A program made the translations under genes and the position numbers. From Fimenecus stercoravium (GTDB taxonomy: Bacteria; Bacillota; Clostridia; Oscillospirales; Acutalibacteraceae), in contig DVIC01000032.1 of assembly GCA_018711545.1 (NCBI GenBank), forward strand, positions 1-39,210: DNA of 39,210 bases, read 5' to 3'. Shown here one piece after another: positions 14,361 through 23,377 of this stretch; position 1 is the first letter of the stretch, and every line of letters starts with the position of its first letter. The notes beneath the pieces are model-generated. The model did no database searches. It had not been told where the DNA came from and was given only the letters and a program-made list of their open reading frames with translations.

Positions 14361-15491
14361 TTAGGCTTTACGCAAAACTCGTACACAAACCTGCTTTGCG
14401 GCTTCGCGCAGGTAGATTGCAGCATTCTGAATGGAATCCGCCGCAGTCCTGCCATCCGTTTGCAGTGCGGCGGCATCGCAAAAGCCGAACCGTGCGGGGG
14501 AAAAGTCTGCTGTGATCGCGCCCGAAATAAGCGCGCAGGGCGTTCCCTGTTCCTTTGCGAGCGCGCACACGCGCGCCGGGAGCTTGCCGAACGCGGTCTG
14601 GCTGTCCGTTCTGCCCTCGCCCGTGATCACAAGATCTGCGGCGGCGATTTCCGCTGCCAAATTGCAGTTTTTTGCTAAAATCGAAAACCCGCTTTGCACT
14701 TCGCCGCCGAATGCAGCATACAGCCCGCCGCAAAGCCCGCCCGCCGCGCCCATGGCGGGCTTTTTGCGTATATCCCGCCCGAACGCGGTAAGATATACGC
14801 CGGCCAGTTGGCGAAGCCCCGCGTCGAGCATCTGTATTTCGTCGGGCGTCGCACCTTTTTGCGGGGCGAACACGAACGCCGCACCGGCTTCCCCGTAAAA
14901 CGGGTTCTGCACGTCGCAGGCGTATGTAAAGCGTATGGTGCGGCAGGCTTCAAACGCGGGGGAAGCTTGTATCGCGTGCACGCGCGCCATATTTGCACCG
15001 ATCGGGGCAAGGCGGTTGCCGTCCGCGTCGAGAAACGACACGCCAAGCGCCGAGAGTGCACCCATGCCGCCGTCGGTGGTCGCGCTGCCGCCGAGCCCGA
15101 CGACGATCTGCGTGCAGCCCATACCTGCCGCCGCCGCGATCAACTGGCCCACACCGTATGTGGAGGCGTTTTTTGTGTGCAGACAATTTTTATCTAAGCC
15201 CTGCAAGCCTGCCGCCTGTGCCGTTTCAATGTAAGCGGTCGTGCCGTCGGGGGAGACGGCGAAGTGCGCCTGCCTTTTATGAAAATATGCGTCTTGTACC
15301 GCACAGGCGTGCAAAGCGCCGTGCGTCACCGCCGCCGCCGAGACCGCAAAGCCCTCGCCGCCGTCGGAAAGGGGCACTTGCAAAACGTCTGCGCCCGGCT
15401 GCGCATCATGCACGCCGGCGGCAAGCGCTGCACAGACCTGTTCTGCGGCAAGGCAGTCCTTGAATGAATCCGGGCAAAGCAATATGCGCAC
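14361..15491 (-). CDS. Glycerate kinase (GarK/GlxK type)
   Basis: Phosphorylates D-glycerate with ATP, feeding lower glycolysis. Family signatures seen are ILLCPDSFKDCLAAEQ at the N-terminus, PLSDGGEGF, and VGLGGSATTDGGMGALSALG. The C-terminal LVITGEGRTDSQTAFGKLP is also typical. I prefer GTG at 15491, which gives the usual MRILLCPDSFK start and leaves AAAGGTGG as ribosome binding site; GTGs at 15500 and 15503 are alternatives. About 376 aa is normal. It follows mfd by 15 bases, so it is the last gene of the operon; no functional link to its neighbours is obvious. Confidence 0.9.
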   Translation of the reverse strand: MRILLCPDSFKDCLAAEQVCAALAAGVHDAQPGADVLQVPLSDGGEGFAVSAAAVTHGALHACAVQDAYFHKRQAHFAVSPDGTTAYIETAQAAGLQGLDKNCLHTKNASTYGVGQLIAAAAGMGCTQIVVGLGGSATTDGGMGALSALGVSFLDADGNRLAPIGANMARVHAIQASPAFEACRTIRFTYACDVQNPFYGEAGAAFVFAPQKGATPDEIQMLDAGLRQLAGVYLTAFGRDIRKKPAMGAAGGLCGGLYAAFGGEVQSGFSILAKNCNLAAEIAAADLVITGEGRTDSQTAFGKLPARVCALAKEQGTPCALISGAITADFSPARFGFCDAAALQTDGRTAADSIQNAAIYLREAAKQVCVRVLRKA

Positions 15492-15506
15492 CGCTTCCAC
15501 CACCTT

Positions 15507-18500
15507 TTAAATCGTCAGATAGCTGAAAATTTCGCGCAGGGTGTCGAGCGGCTGCTGGTTCTCCGCCATTTTTACGGCGATGTGCTTTTTGCCGAAGTCC
15601 GCCACGGAAACGCGCGCACGCATCGCGCCCGAAAGCGTCAGCACCATCGAGGTATCGAGCTCCTTGACATACAGGAGAATGGCCTGCCCTTTTTGCCCGA
15701 TTTCGTAAATACCCTTAGCCGCCGCTGCATTGCGCAGAAGGGAAATGTCCATCAAGCCCTCGACCGACCGCGGGATCTCGCCGAAGCGGTCGCGCAGCTC
15801 GTCGCGCACGTCTGCGGCGTCTTCTTCGGATCGGATGTCCGCAATGCGGCGATAGATCGCAAGCCGCTGCGGTAGGCTGTCGATATAATGTTCGGGAATG
15901 TGCGCATCCACCTGCATGTCGATGAGGCATTCCTTTTGGCGCACGGGGCTTTTTTCGCCCTTTTCCTCGCTGACCGCCTCGCCTAAAAGCTGTAAGTACA
16001 TATCGTAGCCGACGGCCTCCATATGCCCGTGCTGCTGCGCGCCGAGCACACTGCCTGCGCCGCGGATCTCGAGATCGCGCATGGCGATCTTAAAGCCCGA
16101 GCCGAATTCCGTATACTCGCGGATCGCCGAAAGTCGCCGCGCTGCGATGTCGGAAAGCTCCTTGCCGCGCTTGAACGTGAAATAGGCGCTCGCGCGCCGC
16201 GTGCTTCTGCCGACGCGCCCGCGGATCTGGTGGAGCTGTGCAAGACCGAGACGGTCCGCATCCTCAATGATGAGCGTATTGCAGTTGGGCACATCCACGC
16301 CCGTTTCGATGATCGTGGTGCATACGAGAATATCGATCTCGCCCTCCAAAAGCCTGCGCCAGATGTCGCTGAGCTTTTCTTCCGGCATTTTGCCGTGCGC
16401 CACAGCGACGCGCGCATCCGGCAGAAGCTCGGAAATTTCGCCCGCGCGCTTTTCGATGGTTTCTACGCGATTGTGCAGAAAATACACCTGCCCGCCGCGC
16501 CGAAGCTCCTTTTCCATCGCCTGTACCAAGATCCCCATATCGTATTCCAATACATAGGTCTGCACGGGGAAGCGGTCCTGCGGGGCTTCTTCGATCACGG
16601 ACATGTCGCGGATGCCGGTCATCGCCATGTTCAGCGTGCGCGGGATGGGCGTTGCGGAAAGCGTCAGCACGTCTACCGCAGGGAACAGCTCCTTGAGCTT
16701 TTCTTTCTGCGCCACGCCGAAGCGCTGTTCCTCGTCCACGATCAACAGCCCTAAGTCCTTGAACTGCACGTCTTTGGAGACGAGACGGTGCGTGCCGACG
16801 ATGAGATCTATACTGCCGCGCCGCAGGTCTTTTAAGATCTTTTCCTGCTGGCGCGGGGTACGAAAGCGCGAGATCATTTCTACGTTGACGGGAAAGCCCT
16901 CGAAGCGGTTGAGGATCGTGCGGTAATGCTGGAGCGCGAGGATCGTCGTCGGCACGAGCACGGCGCACTGCTTGCCGTCCGCCACGCATTTGAACGCGGC
17001 GCGCAGCGCGACCTCCGTCTTGCCGAAGCCCACGTCGCCGCACAGCAGGCGGTCCATGGGGTAGGGCTTTTCCATGTCGCCCTTGATCTCGTCCACCGCG
17101 CGCAGTTGATCGACCGTTTCGTCATAGGGAAAGCGGCGTTCAAAGTCGTTCTGCATGTCGATATCCGGCGAAAAGGCGTGCCCTTGAATGCTTTGGCGCT
17201 TCGCGTACAGCGCAATGAGCTGATCCGCCATATCCTTGACCGCACTGCGCACGCGCGAACGGGTCTTTTCCCATTCCGTGCCGCCGATGCGGTTGAGCTT
17301 GACGGTGCGCCCCGTCTCCTCGTGCGGGCCGATGTATTTCGAAACCAGATCGAGCTGCGTGACGGGCACGTACAGCACGTCGCCCTTCGCATACCGAATT
17401 TTGATGTAGTCCTTGGTGATCTTGCCGACCTCTAACTTCTGGATGCCGTCAAAGATCCCGATGCCGTGCGCGGCGTGCACCACATAGTCGCCTTTTTTCA
17501 GGTCATCGAGCGAGTGCAGCCCCTGCCCCTGCTTAAAGCGCGCGCGGGAACGCTTCCCCGCCTGCAGGCGCGTCTTGCCGTAGGTATACGCATAGAATTT
17601 CTCGTGCGGGTAGCAAAAGCCGCCCGAAAGCGCGCCGGGCAGCACCGTCACCATCCCGCGCGGGAATTCGTTCGGCACAAGGGGGAAGTATACCGCCGTA
17701 AGCCCCTCGGCAGACAGGTCTTCCGACAGTGTTTTAGCAGATTTTCCCGTGCCGCCGAACACTACGACCGTGGCGTCCTTTTGCAGAATGGGCGAAATGT
17801 CCTCTGACAGGACATCCAGCTTGCCGTTCCAGACAGGGAGCTGTGTTGCCGTAAAGGTGATGAGCTCTTTTACAGGTGTATCGAAACTGCCGCGTGCAAA
17901 GTTGTCCACATACAGCGCGCCCTTGTTCTCATACAGCTTGAACAGGTCTGCTTCGGATAGATAAAAATCATCTAACCCCTTGCAAAGCGTGCCTTCCTCG
18001 AACAGCGCCTTGATGTCCTCCAACAGCAGCTTGACGGCGTTCGCGGCGCGCTCGCGGCAGTTCGCGCTCTCGCACACGAACAAAAGACCGTCTTTTTCCA
18101 AATAGTCAAACACAGTCGCCGCTTCGTCATAGATCAGCGGCAGGTATTTGTCGGCAGAGCCGAAATTCGCACCGCCGCGCAGGCGGTCTGCATCGTTATA
18201 CAGCGTCTCTTTCTGCTTCGCGGCGTGCTTGCCTTTTAACGAAGCGGCAAGGGCCTCGATTTTTTGCGCCAGTTCTTCCGCAGGCGGCAGCAGCACCTCG
18301 GTGCCGGGCATCAAAGAGAATTCATCCAAACGCGCTGTGCGGCGCTGGCTTTGCACGTCAAAGCAGGAAATGCTTTCGATCGTATCGCCGAAAAATTCGA
18401 TGCGCACGGGGGTGTCGTTGCCCGGCGAAAAGATGTCCGCAGTGCCGCCGCGCACGGAAAACTGCCCTACGCCCTCCACCGCGTCACAGCGCTCATAACC

Positions 18501-18977
18501 GCTTGCCGTCAGGGTTTCGAGTAAAGTCGAAAGGGGGATATCCGCGCCCTTTTGGAGTGTGAGCGCGTGGCGGCGCAAAATTTCGGGCGGCACGGTGCGC
18601 TGCACGGCGGCTTCCGCCGAGCACACCACGACATCCGCCGTGCCGTCCAGCATGGCGGTAAGCGCCCGCAGCCGGCGCTGCTCGTATTCATGTGACCGGC
18701 TCTCGGTCTCCGTGTGAAACGCAAATTCGCGCGCAGGGTACAGAAACGCACGCAGCCCAAAAGTCTGTAAATCCTCGGTCAGCTTGGTCGCCGTCGCCTC
18801 ATCGGGCAGCAGAAGCAGCGCCCTGCGGTCGAGTTCTCCGCAGAGCGTAGCTGTCAGGTGTGCTTTTTGCGTGCCCGCAAGCCCCAAAACGCCGAGCGGC
18901 AGACGCTTCTTTTGCACGGCAAGCGTGAGCGCCTGATACTCGGGCGAGGCTTTAAGCGGTTCTTGAAATCCCGACAT
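15507..18977 (-). CDS. mfd: Transcription-repair coupling factor Mfd
   Basis: Removes RNA polymerase stalled at DNA damage and recruits UvrA. At 1156 aa it is full length. The N-terminal third is the UvrB-like region. The RNA polymerase-interacting domain is near residue 495 (GDYVVHAAHGIGIFDG). The translocase has Walker A GDVGFGKTEVALRAAF near 645, DEEQRFG near 745, SATPIPRTLNMA, and the late QIRGRVGRS motif. The C-terminal D7 domain follows. Housekeeping; the pth-mfd order is common in Firmicutes. Confidence 0.97.
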   Translation of the reverse strand: MSGFQEPLKASPEYQALTLAVQKKRLPLGVLGLAGTQKAHLTATLCGELDRRALLLLPDEATATKLTEDLQTFGLRAFLYPAREFAFHTETESRSHEYEQRRLRALTAMLDGTADVVVCSAEAAVQRTVPPEILRRHALTLQKGADIPLSTLLETLTASGYERCDAVEGVGQFSVRGGTADIFSPGNDTPVRIEFFGDTIESISCFDVQSQRRTARLDEFSLMPGTEVLLPPAEELAQKIEALAASLKGKHAAKQKETLYNDADRLRGGANFGSADKYLPLIYDEAATVFDYLEKDGLLFVCESANCRERAANAVKLLLEDIKALFEEGTLCKGLDDFYLSEADLFKLYENKGALYVDNFARGSFDTPVKELITFTATQLPVWNGKLDVLSEDISPILQKDATVVVFGGTGKSAKTLSEDLSAEGLTAVYFPLVPNEFPRGMVTVLPGALSGGFCYPHEKFYAYTYGKTRLQAGKRSRARFKQGQGLHSLDDLKKGDYVVHAAHGIGIFDGIQKLEVGKITKDYIKIRYAKGDVLYVPVTQLDLVSKYIGPHEETGRTVKLNRIGGTEWEKTRSRVRSAVKDMADQLIALYAKRQSIQGHAFSPDIDMQNDFERRFPYDETVDQLRAVDEIKGDMEKPYPMDRLLCGDVGFGKTEVALRAAFKCVADGKQCAVLVPTTILALQHYRTILNRFEGFPVNVEMISRFRTPRQQEKILKDLRRGSIDLIVGTHRLVSKDVQFKDLGLLIVDEEQRFGVAQKEKLKELFPAVDVLTLSATPIPRTLNMAMTGIRDMSVIEEAPQDRFPVQTYVLEYDMGILVQAMEKELRRGGQVYFLHNRVETIEKRAGEISELLPDARVAVAHGKMPEEKLSDIWRRLLEGEIDILVCTTIIETGVDVPNCNTLIIEDADRLGLAQLHQIRGRVGRSTRRASAYFTFKRGKELSDIAARRLSAIREYTEFGSGFKIAMRDLEIRGAGSVLGAQQHGHMEAVGYDMYLQLLGEAVSEEKGEKSPVRQKECLIDMQVDAHIPEHYIDSLPQRLAIYRRIADIRSEEDAADVRDELRDRFGEIPRSVEGLMDISLLRNAAAAKGIYEIGQKGQAILLYVKELDTSMVLTLSGAMRARVSVADFGKKHIAVKMAENQQPLDTLREIFSYLTI

Positions 18978-19043
18978 AGTTAAAATTTGTCTCCCGTTCT
19001 GTGTATGTACCGGTAAAGTTAATTTTTATCTATACAAATTCTA

Positions 19044-19655
19044 TTAGGAATTGCAGCGGTTCATCGCCTCGTCGATCTTGCCGTCCAAAATCAGCGGTAC
19101 GGCCTCGCAGGCGCGCTCCAGCGCCGCCTTTAAGGGGGGCTGCTCGTCTGTCTTGAAGCTTGAAAGCACCCAGTCGGCAAGGTCATAATCGGGGTGCGGC
19201 TTTTTGCCGACGCCGATCTTGATGCGGGGAAAAGCATCGCTGTTCAAGTGATAAATGATGCTTTTCAGCCCGTTGTGCCCGCCGTCCGTACCTTTGCGAC
19301 GGATGCGCAGCCGCCCGACATCCAGCGAAACATCGTCAAAGATCACCAAAATGCGCTCGGGCGGGATCTTATAGAATGCGGCGGCGTCGCGCACCGCTTC
19401 ACCCGAATTGTTCATAAAGGTCTGCGGTTTGAGCACCAGACAGCGGTGCCCGGCAAGCGTTGTATCCGCCGTCAGCGAACGAAATTTGAGACGCTTTAGG
19501 GAAAACCCGTTTTGTTCTGCAAGCAGATCCACGCACAAAAAGCCCGCATTGTGGCGGGTGAAGCTGTATTTTTCACCGGGGTTTCCAAGCCCTACGATCA
19601 AAAATTCCGGCGCGCCGCTCGTTGGCGCGGGTTTTGTTTTTCTTCGAAACAGCAT
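19044..19655 (-). CDS. pth: Peptidyl-tRNA hydrolase
   Basis: Frees tRNA from peptidyl-tRNA dropped by the ribosome. The family start FLIVGLGNPGEKY is at residues 18-30, and the catalytic His35 lies in TRHNAGF. KPQTFMNNSGEAV, VIFDDVSLDVGRLRIR and GGHNGLKSI are conserved motifs. It has a ~16-residue N-terminal extension (MLFRRKTKPAPTSGAPE) that is not part of the fold; 203 aa in total. It lies 66 bases before mfd and 32 bases after the GlmU-like gene, in the frequent glmU-pth-mfd order. Confidence 0.95.
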   Translation of the reverse strand: MLFRRKTKPAPTSGAPEFLIVGLGNPGEKYSFTRHNAGFLCVDLLAEQNGFSLKRLKFRSLTADTTLAGHRCLVLKPQTFMNNSGEAVRDAAAFYKIPPERILVIFDDVSLDVGRLRIRRKGTDGGHNGLKSIIYHLNSDAFPRIKIGVGKKPHPDYDLADWVLSSFKTDEQPPLKAALERACEAVPLILDGKIDEAMNRCNS

Positions 19656-19687
19656 AGCGGTTTGCTACCTCTCAAACGCCTTGGGCG

Positions 19688-20917
19688 TTACTTTTTATCC
19701 GCCAAAAAGCGGCGGCTCCAGCCTTCCTTGTTGACCTGCCGTGCACGCGCAATGCCCAGCGCGTCGGCGGGCACGTCCTCCGTGATGGTGGAACCCGCAG
19801 CGGTGTACGCGCCGTCGCCCACCTTTACGGGCGCAACCAAGTTCGTATTGCAGCCGATAAAAGCGTCGTCGCCGATCGTGGTACGGAACTTCGCTTTGCC
19901 CGTATAGTTGACCGTGACCGTGCCGCAGCCGAAGTTGACGCGCTTGCCGACGTCGGAATCGCCGACATAGGTCAGGTGCGAGACCTTGGTGCCTGTGTCA
20001 ATATTGGAGTTTTTGACCTCTACAAAGTTGCCCAAGTGCACGTTCTCGCCGACGACGGAATTCGGGCGGATGTGCACGAACGGCCCGATGTTCACGCCGC
20101 CAAGCACGCGGGAACGGTAGCACTGCGTGCTGTTCAAGACGGCGTTTTCGCCGATTTCGCTGTCCTCTATGAGCGTGTTTGGCCCCAGGACAGAACCTGC
20201 GCCCACCGTCGTGCGCCCGCGTAAGATCGTGCCGGGCAGCAGCGTTGCCCCTGCTTGGACGGTCACGTCGGGGCCGACCAGCACGCCGTCCATAGAGGGG
20301 ATCTCCACGCCCGCGTCCAAAAGCGCTTCTAAAATATTGCGCCGCGCATAGGCGGTGATCGTGTTGCGGCTGCGCGCCGTGTCGGCGCAAAGCGCAGCTT
20401 CCGGGAACGACGCTTCCAGCGTCTGCACCTTGCCGCCCGCCTTTTGCAAAATTTCCGACAGCCGCACAAGCGGGCAGCCGTCACTTGTAAGCGGGGCGTT
20501 TGCCGCCGCGCTTTCCAGCGCCGACCGGCGCACCCACGCGGCAAGCAGCGCACCGCCCTCGCGCGGGCAGCAGAACACGGTCATATCGTTTCCATTTTTT
20601 TGATGTGTATCATATGCCGCGCAGATAAACAGTTCATGCATAAGCGGCATATCGCCGCGCAGCAACAGGATGTCGTGCGGCTGTGCGAACGCGCGCAGTG
20701 CAGCCGTACAAATATTATCCGCATCGCTTTCCGGCGTCAGGCAATCCGCTCCCGCGTTCTCCGCTAAGGCGCGCACTTCCGTATTTGCCGTCAACACCGT
20801 AAGATCCTCGATCTTACAGTCGCGCACCGCCTCAAGCACCCACAAAAGCGCGGGCTTGAACAAAATCGGCTGTGTTGCGCTCGTTCCCCCGAAAATCATT
20901 GCTGCACAAAGATCCAT
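19688..20917 (-). CDS. GlmU-like protein with degenerate uridylyltransferase domain
   Basis: The C-terminal half (about residues 215-409) is an intact left-handed beta-helix acetyltransferase of the GlmU type: GPFVHIRPNSVVGENVHLGNFVEVKNS, the TYVGD stretch, NFGCGTVTVNY and AYTAAGSTITEDVP. It should acetylate glucosamine 1-phosphate. The N-terminal half is short (about 180 residues rather than ~230). Where GlmU has LAAGKGTRM and LPKV, this protein has MIFGGTSATQPILFKPAL, so the nucleotide-binding loop is lost; GDMPL is kept. The uridylyl step may be missing or done by another enzyme. Strong AGGAGG site. Position before pth is the classical glmU position. Confidence 0.85.
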   Translation of the reverse strand: MDLCAAMIFGGTSATQPILFKPALLWVLEAVRDCKIEDLTVLTANTEVRALAENAGADCLTPESDADNICTAALRAFAQPHDILLLRGDMPLMHELFICAAYDTHQKNGNDMTVFCCPREGGALLAAWVRRSALESAAANAPLTSDGCPLVRLSEILQKAGGKVQTLEASFPEAALCADTARSRNTITAYARRNILEALLDAGVEIPSMDGVLVGPDVTVQAGATLLPGTILRGRTTVGAGSVLGPNTLIEDSEIGENAVLNSTQCYRSRVLGGVNIGPFVHIRPNSVVGENVHLGNFVEVKNSNIDTGTKVSHLTYVGDSDVGKRVNFGCGTVTVNYTGKAKFRTTIGDDAFIGCNTNLVAPVKVGDGAYTAAGSTITEDVPADALGIARARQVNKEGWSRRFLADKK

Positions 20918-20953
20918 CTGAAATGCCTCCTGTCTGTATGCCGCATAGCAGTA

Positions 20954-21154
20954 TCAGTTTTGCCGCTCGACCATTTTGTATTCTTCGTAAAAACGGAAAT
21001 ACGGGCAGTTCTGCGTGCTGTAAGAAAGGAAGCTTTGCATTTCGTCCTCGTCGAGGTCGATCTCGCACACATATTGCTCGGTTTCCTCGTCGTAGTCATA
21101 ATAGGCGCACATGTCGCAGCGCGACTGCGGCGCGGTTTCCTGCTTTTTATTCAT
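20954..21154 (-). CDS. Small four-cysteine acidic protein (DUF6472-like)
   Basis: A 66-aa protein with two CxxC-like regions: CDMCAYYDYDEETEQYVCE near the start and CPYFRFYEEYKMVERQ at the end. The spacing suggests a metal site or disulphides; it is acidic and Tyr-rich. It resembles the small Clostridia family I know as DUF6472, of unknown function; the name is from memory. The ATG at 21154 overlaps the stop of the upstream oxidoreductase gene (ATGA), so it is translationally coupled to it, and an upstream extension in frame is not needed. Confidence 0.75.
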   Translation of the reverse strand: MNKKQETAPQSRCDMCAYYDYDEETEQYVCEIDLDEDEMQSFLSYSTQNCPYFRFYEEYKMVERQN

Positions 21155-22710
21155 GCATCCCCGCCTGCTTTCGTTTCGTGGTACGCTTTCTCTGTGTTGA
21201 CGCTCCACACCGCTGTTTTGTCCGGATCGCCGCTTATTATGCCGTCAACGGCGGCGAACGCGGTCAGCATGGAGTGATCCATGTTGTTGTAGCGGTGCTG
21301 CCCGTTGCGCCCGATGCAGTATAGATTGCAAAGCCCGTCTAAAAAGCCGTGCACGCGCGGGAGCTCTGCATACGTATCAAAATACGCCGGATAGGCTTTC
21401 GGCACCTTTTCGCAGTGGCTGTCCAAAATCGGCTCATTTTCGTCCAGAAGGCCGATTTTCACAAGGTCATCGCGCCCGCGTGCGGCAAGCGTCTCAGCGT
21501 CCGTGTTCCAAAAATCGTCGCCCTCGCGGCAAAAATATTCGAGCCCCACAAATACCGTATCCTGCGGGTCTTTGACCATATAGGGCGACCAGTTATTGAA
21601 GATCTGTACGCGCCCGAGCTTGACGCCCCGGTCCTGCACGTAGATCCAGCAGTCGGGGATCAGTGTGCCGAGCGCGCGCATGGTTGTTTCGTTTTTCGGG
21701 CGAAGCCGGCGTACAAGCAGCCCGACCGTCACAAAATCACGGTAGGGAAGCCCCGCCGCCGCAGTCTGCACGCTGTCTGGCACAGCGATGCCCTGCAGCG
21801 CCGCGACCAGCTCGCAAAGGGGCATGGAGGAGAGCACAAAGTCGGCGGGATACGTTTTTTGCCAGTCGCGCTCTCCGGCACACACCGCCGAAAGCTGCCC
21901 GTTTTGTGCTTGCAGCGCCGTCACGCGGCTTTGCAGCACCAAGCGCCCGCCGCGTTCCCGGAATTCCGCCGCCGCGCGCTCCCAAAGCTGGCCGGGGCCG
22001 AATTTCGGGTATTTGAATTGTTCAATGAGCGACGTTTCGCGCGTCTTGCGTTCAAGCCCCAAGGCGTTTTTGAGCACCGCCGCAACAGAAAGCCCCTTGA
22101 CGCGCTGTGCGCCCCAGTCGGCGGAAATGACGGACGGATGCCGCCCCCAAAGCTTTTCGGTGTAGTCCTCGAAAAACATTTCGTAAAGCGGCCGCCCGAA
22201 ACGGTTGATGTAAAAGTTTTCAAGTGAAGTTTCCGGCCGTTTTTTGACGCACGCGGCAAAATACCCCAAACCTGCACGCATGGTGCGCGCAAGCCCGAGA
22301 TTGCGGAAGGTCTGCGGTTTTAAGGAGATCGGATAATCAAAGAATTTACCGAGATAGTATATGCGCGAAACGCGGTCACGCAGCAGCATGACGTTGTCCG
22401 TTTTTTCAGGGTCGGGACCGCCGGGCAAACATGCTTTTTGGCGGTTCAAAAGGCGGTCATCCAAAGCCGGCGCGCCCTGCGTGGGCAGCAGGCTTTCCCA
22501 AAAGGCGTTGACGCGCGCATCCTTCGAAAAAAAGCGGTGCCCGCCGATGTCCATACGGTTGCCGTTATGCACGACCGTGCGCGAGATGCCGCCCAAAGCG
22601 CTGGTCGCTTCCAGGATCGTGACCGCGTATTGCTGCGGCGCGCGGCGCAGGAGCTCAAGCCCTGCCGTCAGCCCTGCCGGACCCGCGCCGATAATAACGA
22701 TTTGTTGCAT
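21151..22710 (-). CDS. FAD-dependent oxidoreductase (amine oxidase / UDP-galactopyranose mutase-like)
   Basis: A 519-aa flavoprotein with the N-terminal dinucleotide-binding motif IVIIGAGPAGLTAGLELLRR, an acidic residue at the end of the second strand (ILEATSALGG), and ISRTVVHNGNRMDIGGHRFF. These features belong to the group that includes protoporphyrinogen oxidase and UDP-galactopyranose mutase. DYPISLKPQTFRNLG and the C-terminal CIGRNGQHRYNNMDHSM resemble UDP-galactopyranose mutase-like proteins that act in cell-envelope glycan synthesis. The substrate is not determinable here. It is the sixth... gene group member lying between the cyclase and the coupled small Cys protein, in an operon rich in wall genes. 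Confidence 0.8.
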   Translation of the reverse strand: MQQIVIIGAGPAGLTAGLELLRRAPQQYAVTILEATSALGGISRTVVHNGNRMDIGGHRFFSKDARVNAFWESLLPTQGAPALDDRLLNRQKACLPGGPDPEKTDNVMLLRDRVSRIYYLGKFFDYPISLKPQTFRNLGLARTMRAGLGYFAACVKKRPETSLENFYINRFGRPLYEMFFEDYTEKLWGRHPSVISADWGAQRVKGLSVAAVLKNALGLERKTRETSLIEQFKYPKFGPGQLWERAAAEFRERGGRLVLQSRVTALQAQNGQLSAVCAGERDWQKTYPADFVLSSMPLCELVAALQGIAVPDSVQTAAAGLPYRDFVTVGLLVRRLRPKNETTMRALGTLIPDCWIYVQDRGVKLGRVQIFNNWSPYMVKDPQDTVFVGLEYFCREGDDFWNTDAETLAARGRDDLVKIGLLDENEPILDSHCEKVPKAYPAYFDTYAELPRVHGFLDGLCNLYCIGRNGQHRYNNMDHSMLTAFAAVDGIISGDPDKTAVWSVNTEKAYHETKAGGDA

Positions 22711-22734
22711 AAGCGTTGCGTTGTCCCTTTCTTC

Positions 22735-23352
22735 TCAGGCGAGCGGGGATTTGCCGCTCCAAAAAATATAATCCGAAACGAGCACGGCGCGTGTAAACGC
22801 CGCTTCCGCTTCACCGATTTTGACGGGCGGCGCAATCAGAAAATATTCCCCGTTGTGTACCGAAGCGAGGTTGAGCCCCTCTAAGATCACAACGTTCTCC
22901 CGCAGGAACGCGCAGTGCGCCGCCCCGGTCACGTCGTAATCGGGGTCGATGCTCAATGCATCCGTACCTACGAGCTTACAGCCGTAATAGGTCATTGCCT
23001 GCGCGGCGGTCTCGTGGATGAACGCTTTGCCCGAGGATTTCAAAAGCAGCCGCTCGCACCCGCGCGGGAAGGAATTTTCCACGACCTCGCCCGTGATGAT
23101 GCCGGGCGTGACCTCCAAAACGCGGCACGGACCGATGCACACATCTAAAGGGATCTGTGCGGCGTCCGCCCCGCCGTCGAGAAAATGCAGAGGCGCGTCG
23201 ATGTGCGTGCCGTTATGCAGCCCGGCGTACAGGGCGTTGAGGTTGTAGCGGTCGCCGTTTTCCAAGGATTTGAGCGCGTGCAGCTCGGGCACGGGGTCGC
23301 CTGCATAGACCTCCGCCGTGAGCAGGTCATTGGAAATATCGATGATCTTCAT
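22735..23352 (-). CDS. Cyclase / kynurenine formamidase-like metal hydrolase
   Basis: A 205-aa protein of the cyclase family. The metal-binding signature HNGTHIDAPLHFLDGG is complete. Other motifs are ISNDLLTAEVYAGDP at the N-terminus and LVGTDALSIDPDYD with a later His-containing segment. Members hydrolyse amides or cyclise small molecules; kynurenine formamidase is the best known, but the usual tryptophan-degradation neighbours are absent. It lies 25 bases after the asparagine synthetase gene and 24 bases before the oxidoreductase gene. A function in modifying an amino-acid derivative is possible but not shown. Confidence 0.83.
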   Translation of the reverse strand: MKIIDISNDLLTAEVYAGDPVPELHALKSLENGDRYNLNALYAGLHNGTHIDAPLHFLDGGADAAQIPLDVCIGPCRVLEVTPGIITGEVVENSFPRGCERLLLKSSGKAFIHETAAQAMTYYGCKLVGTDALSIDPDYDVTGAAHCAFLRENVVILEGLNLASVHNGEYFLIAPPVKIGEAEAAFTRAVLVSDYIFWSGKSPLA

Positions 23353-23377
23353 AAAGCGCCCCCTTGTCGTGCAGCGG

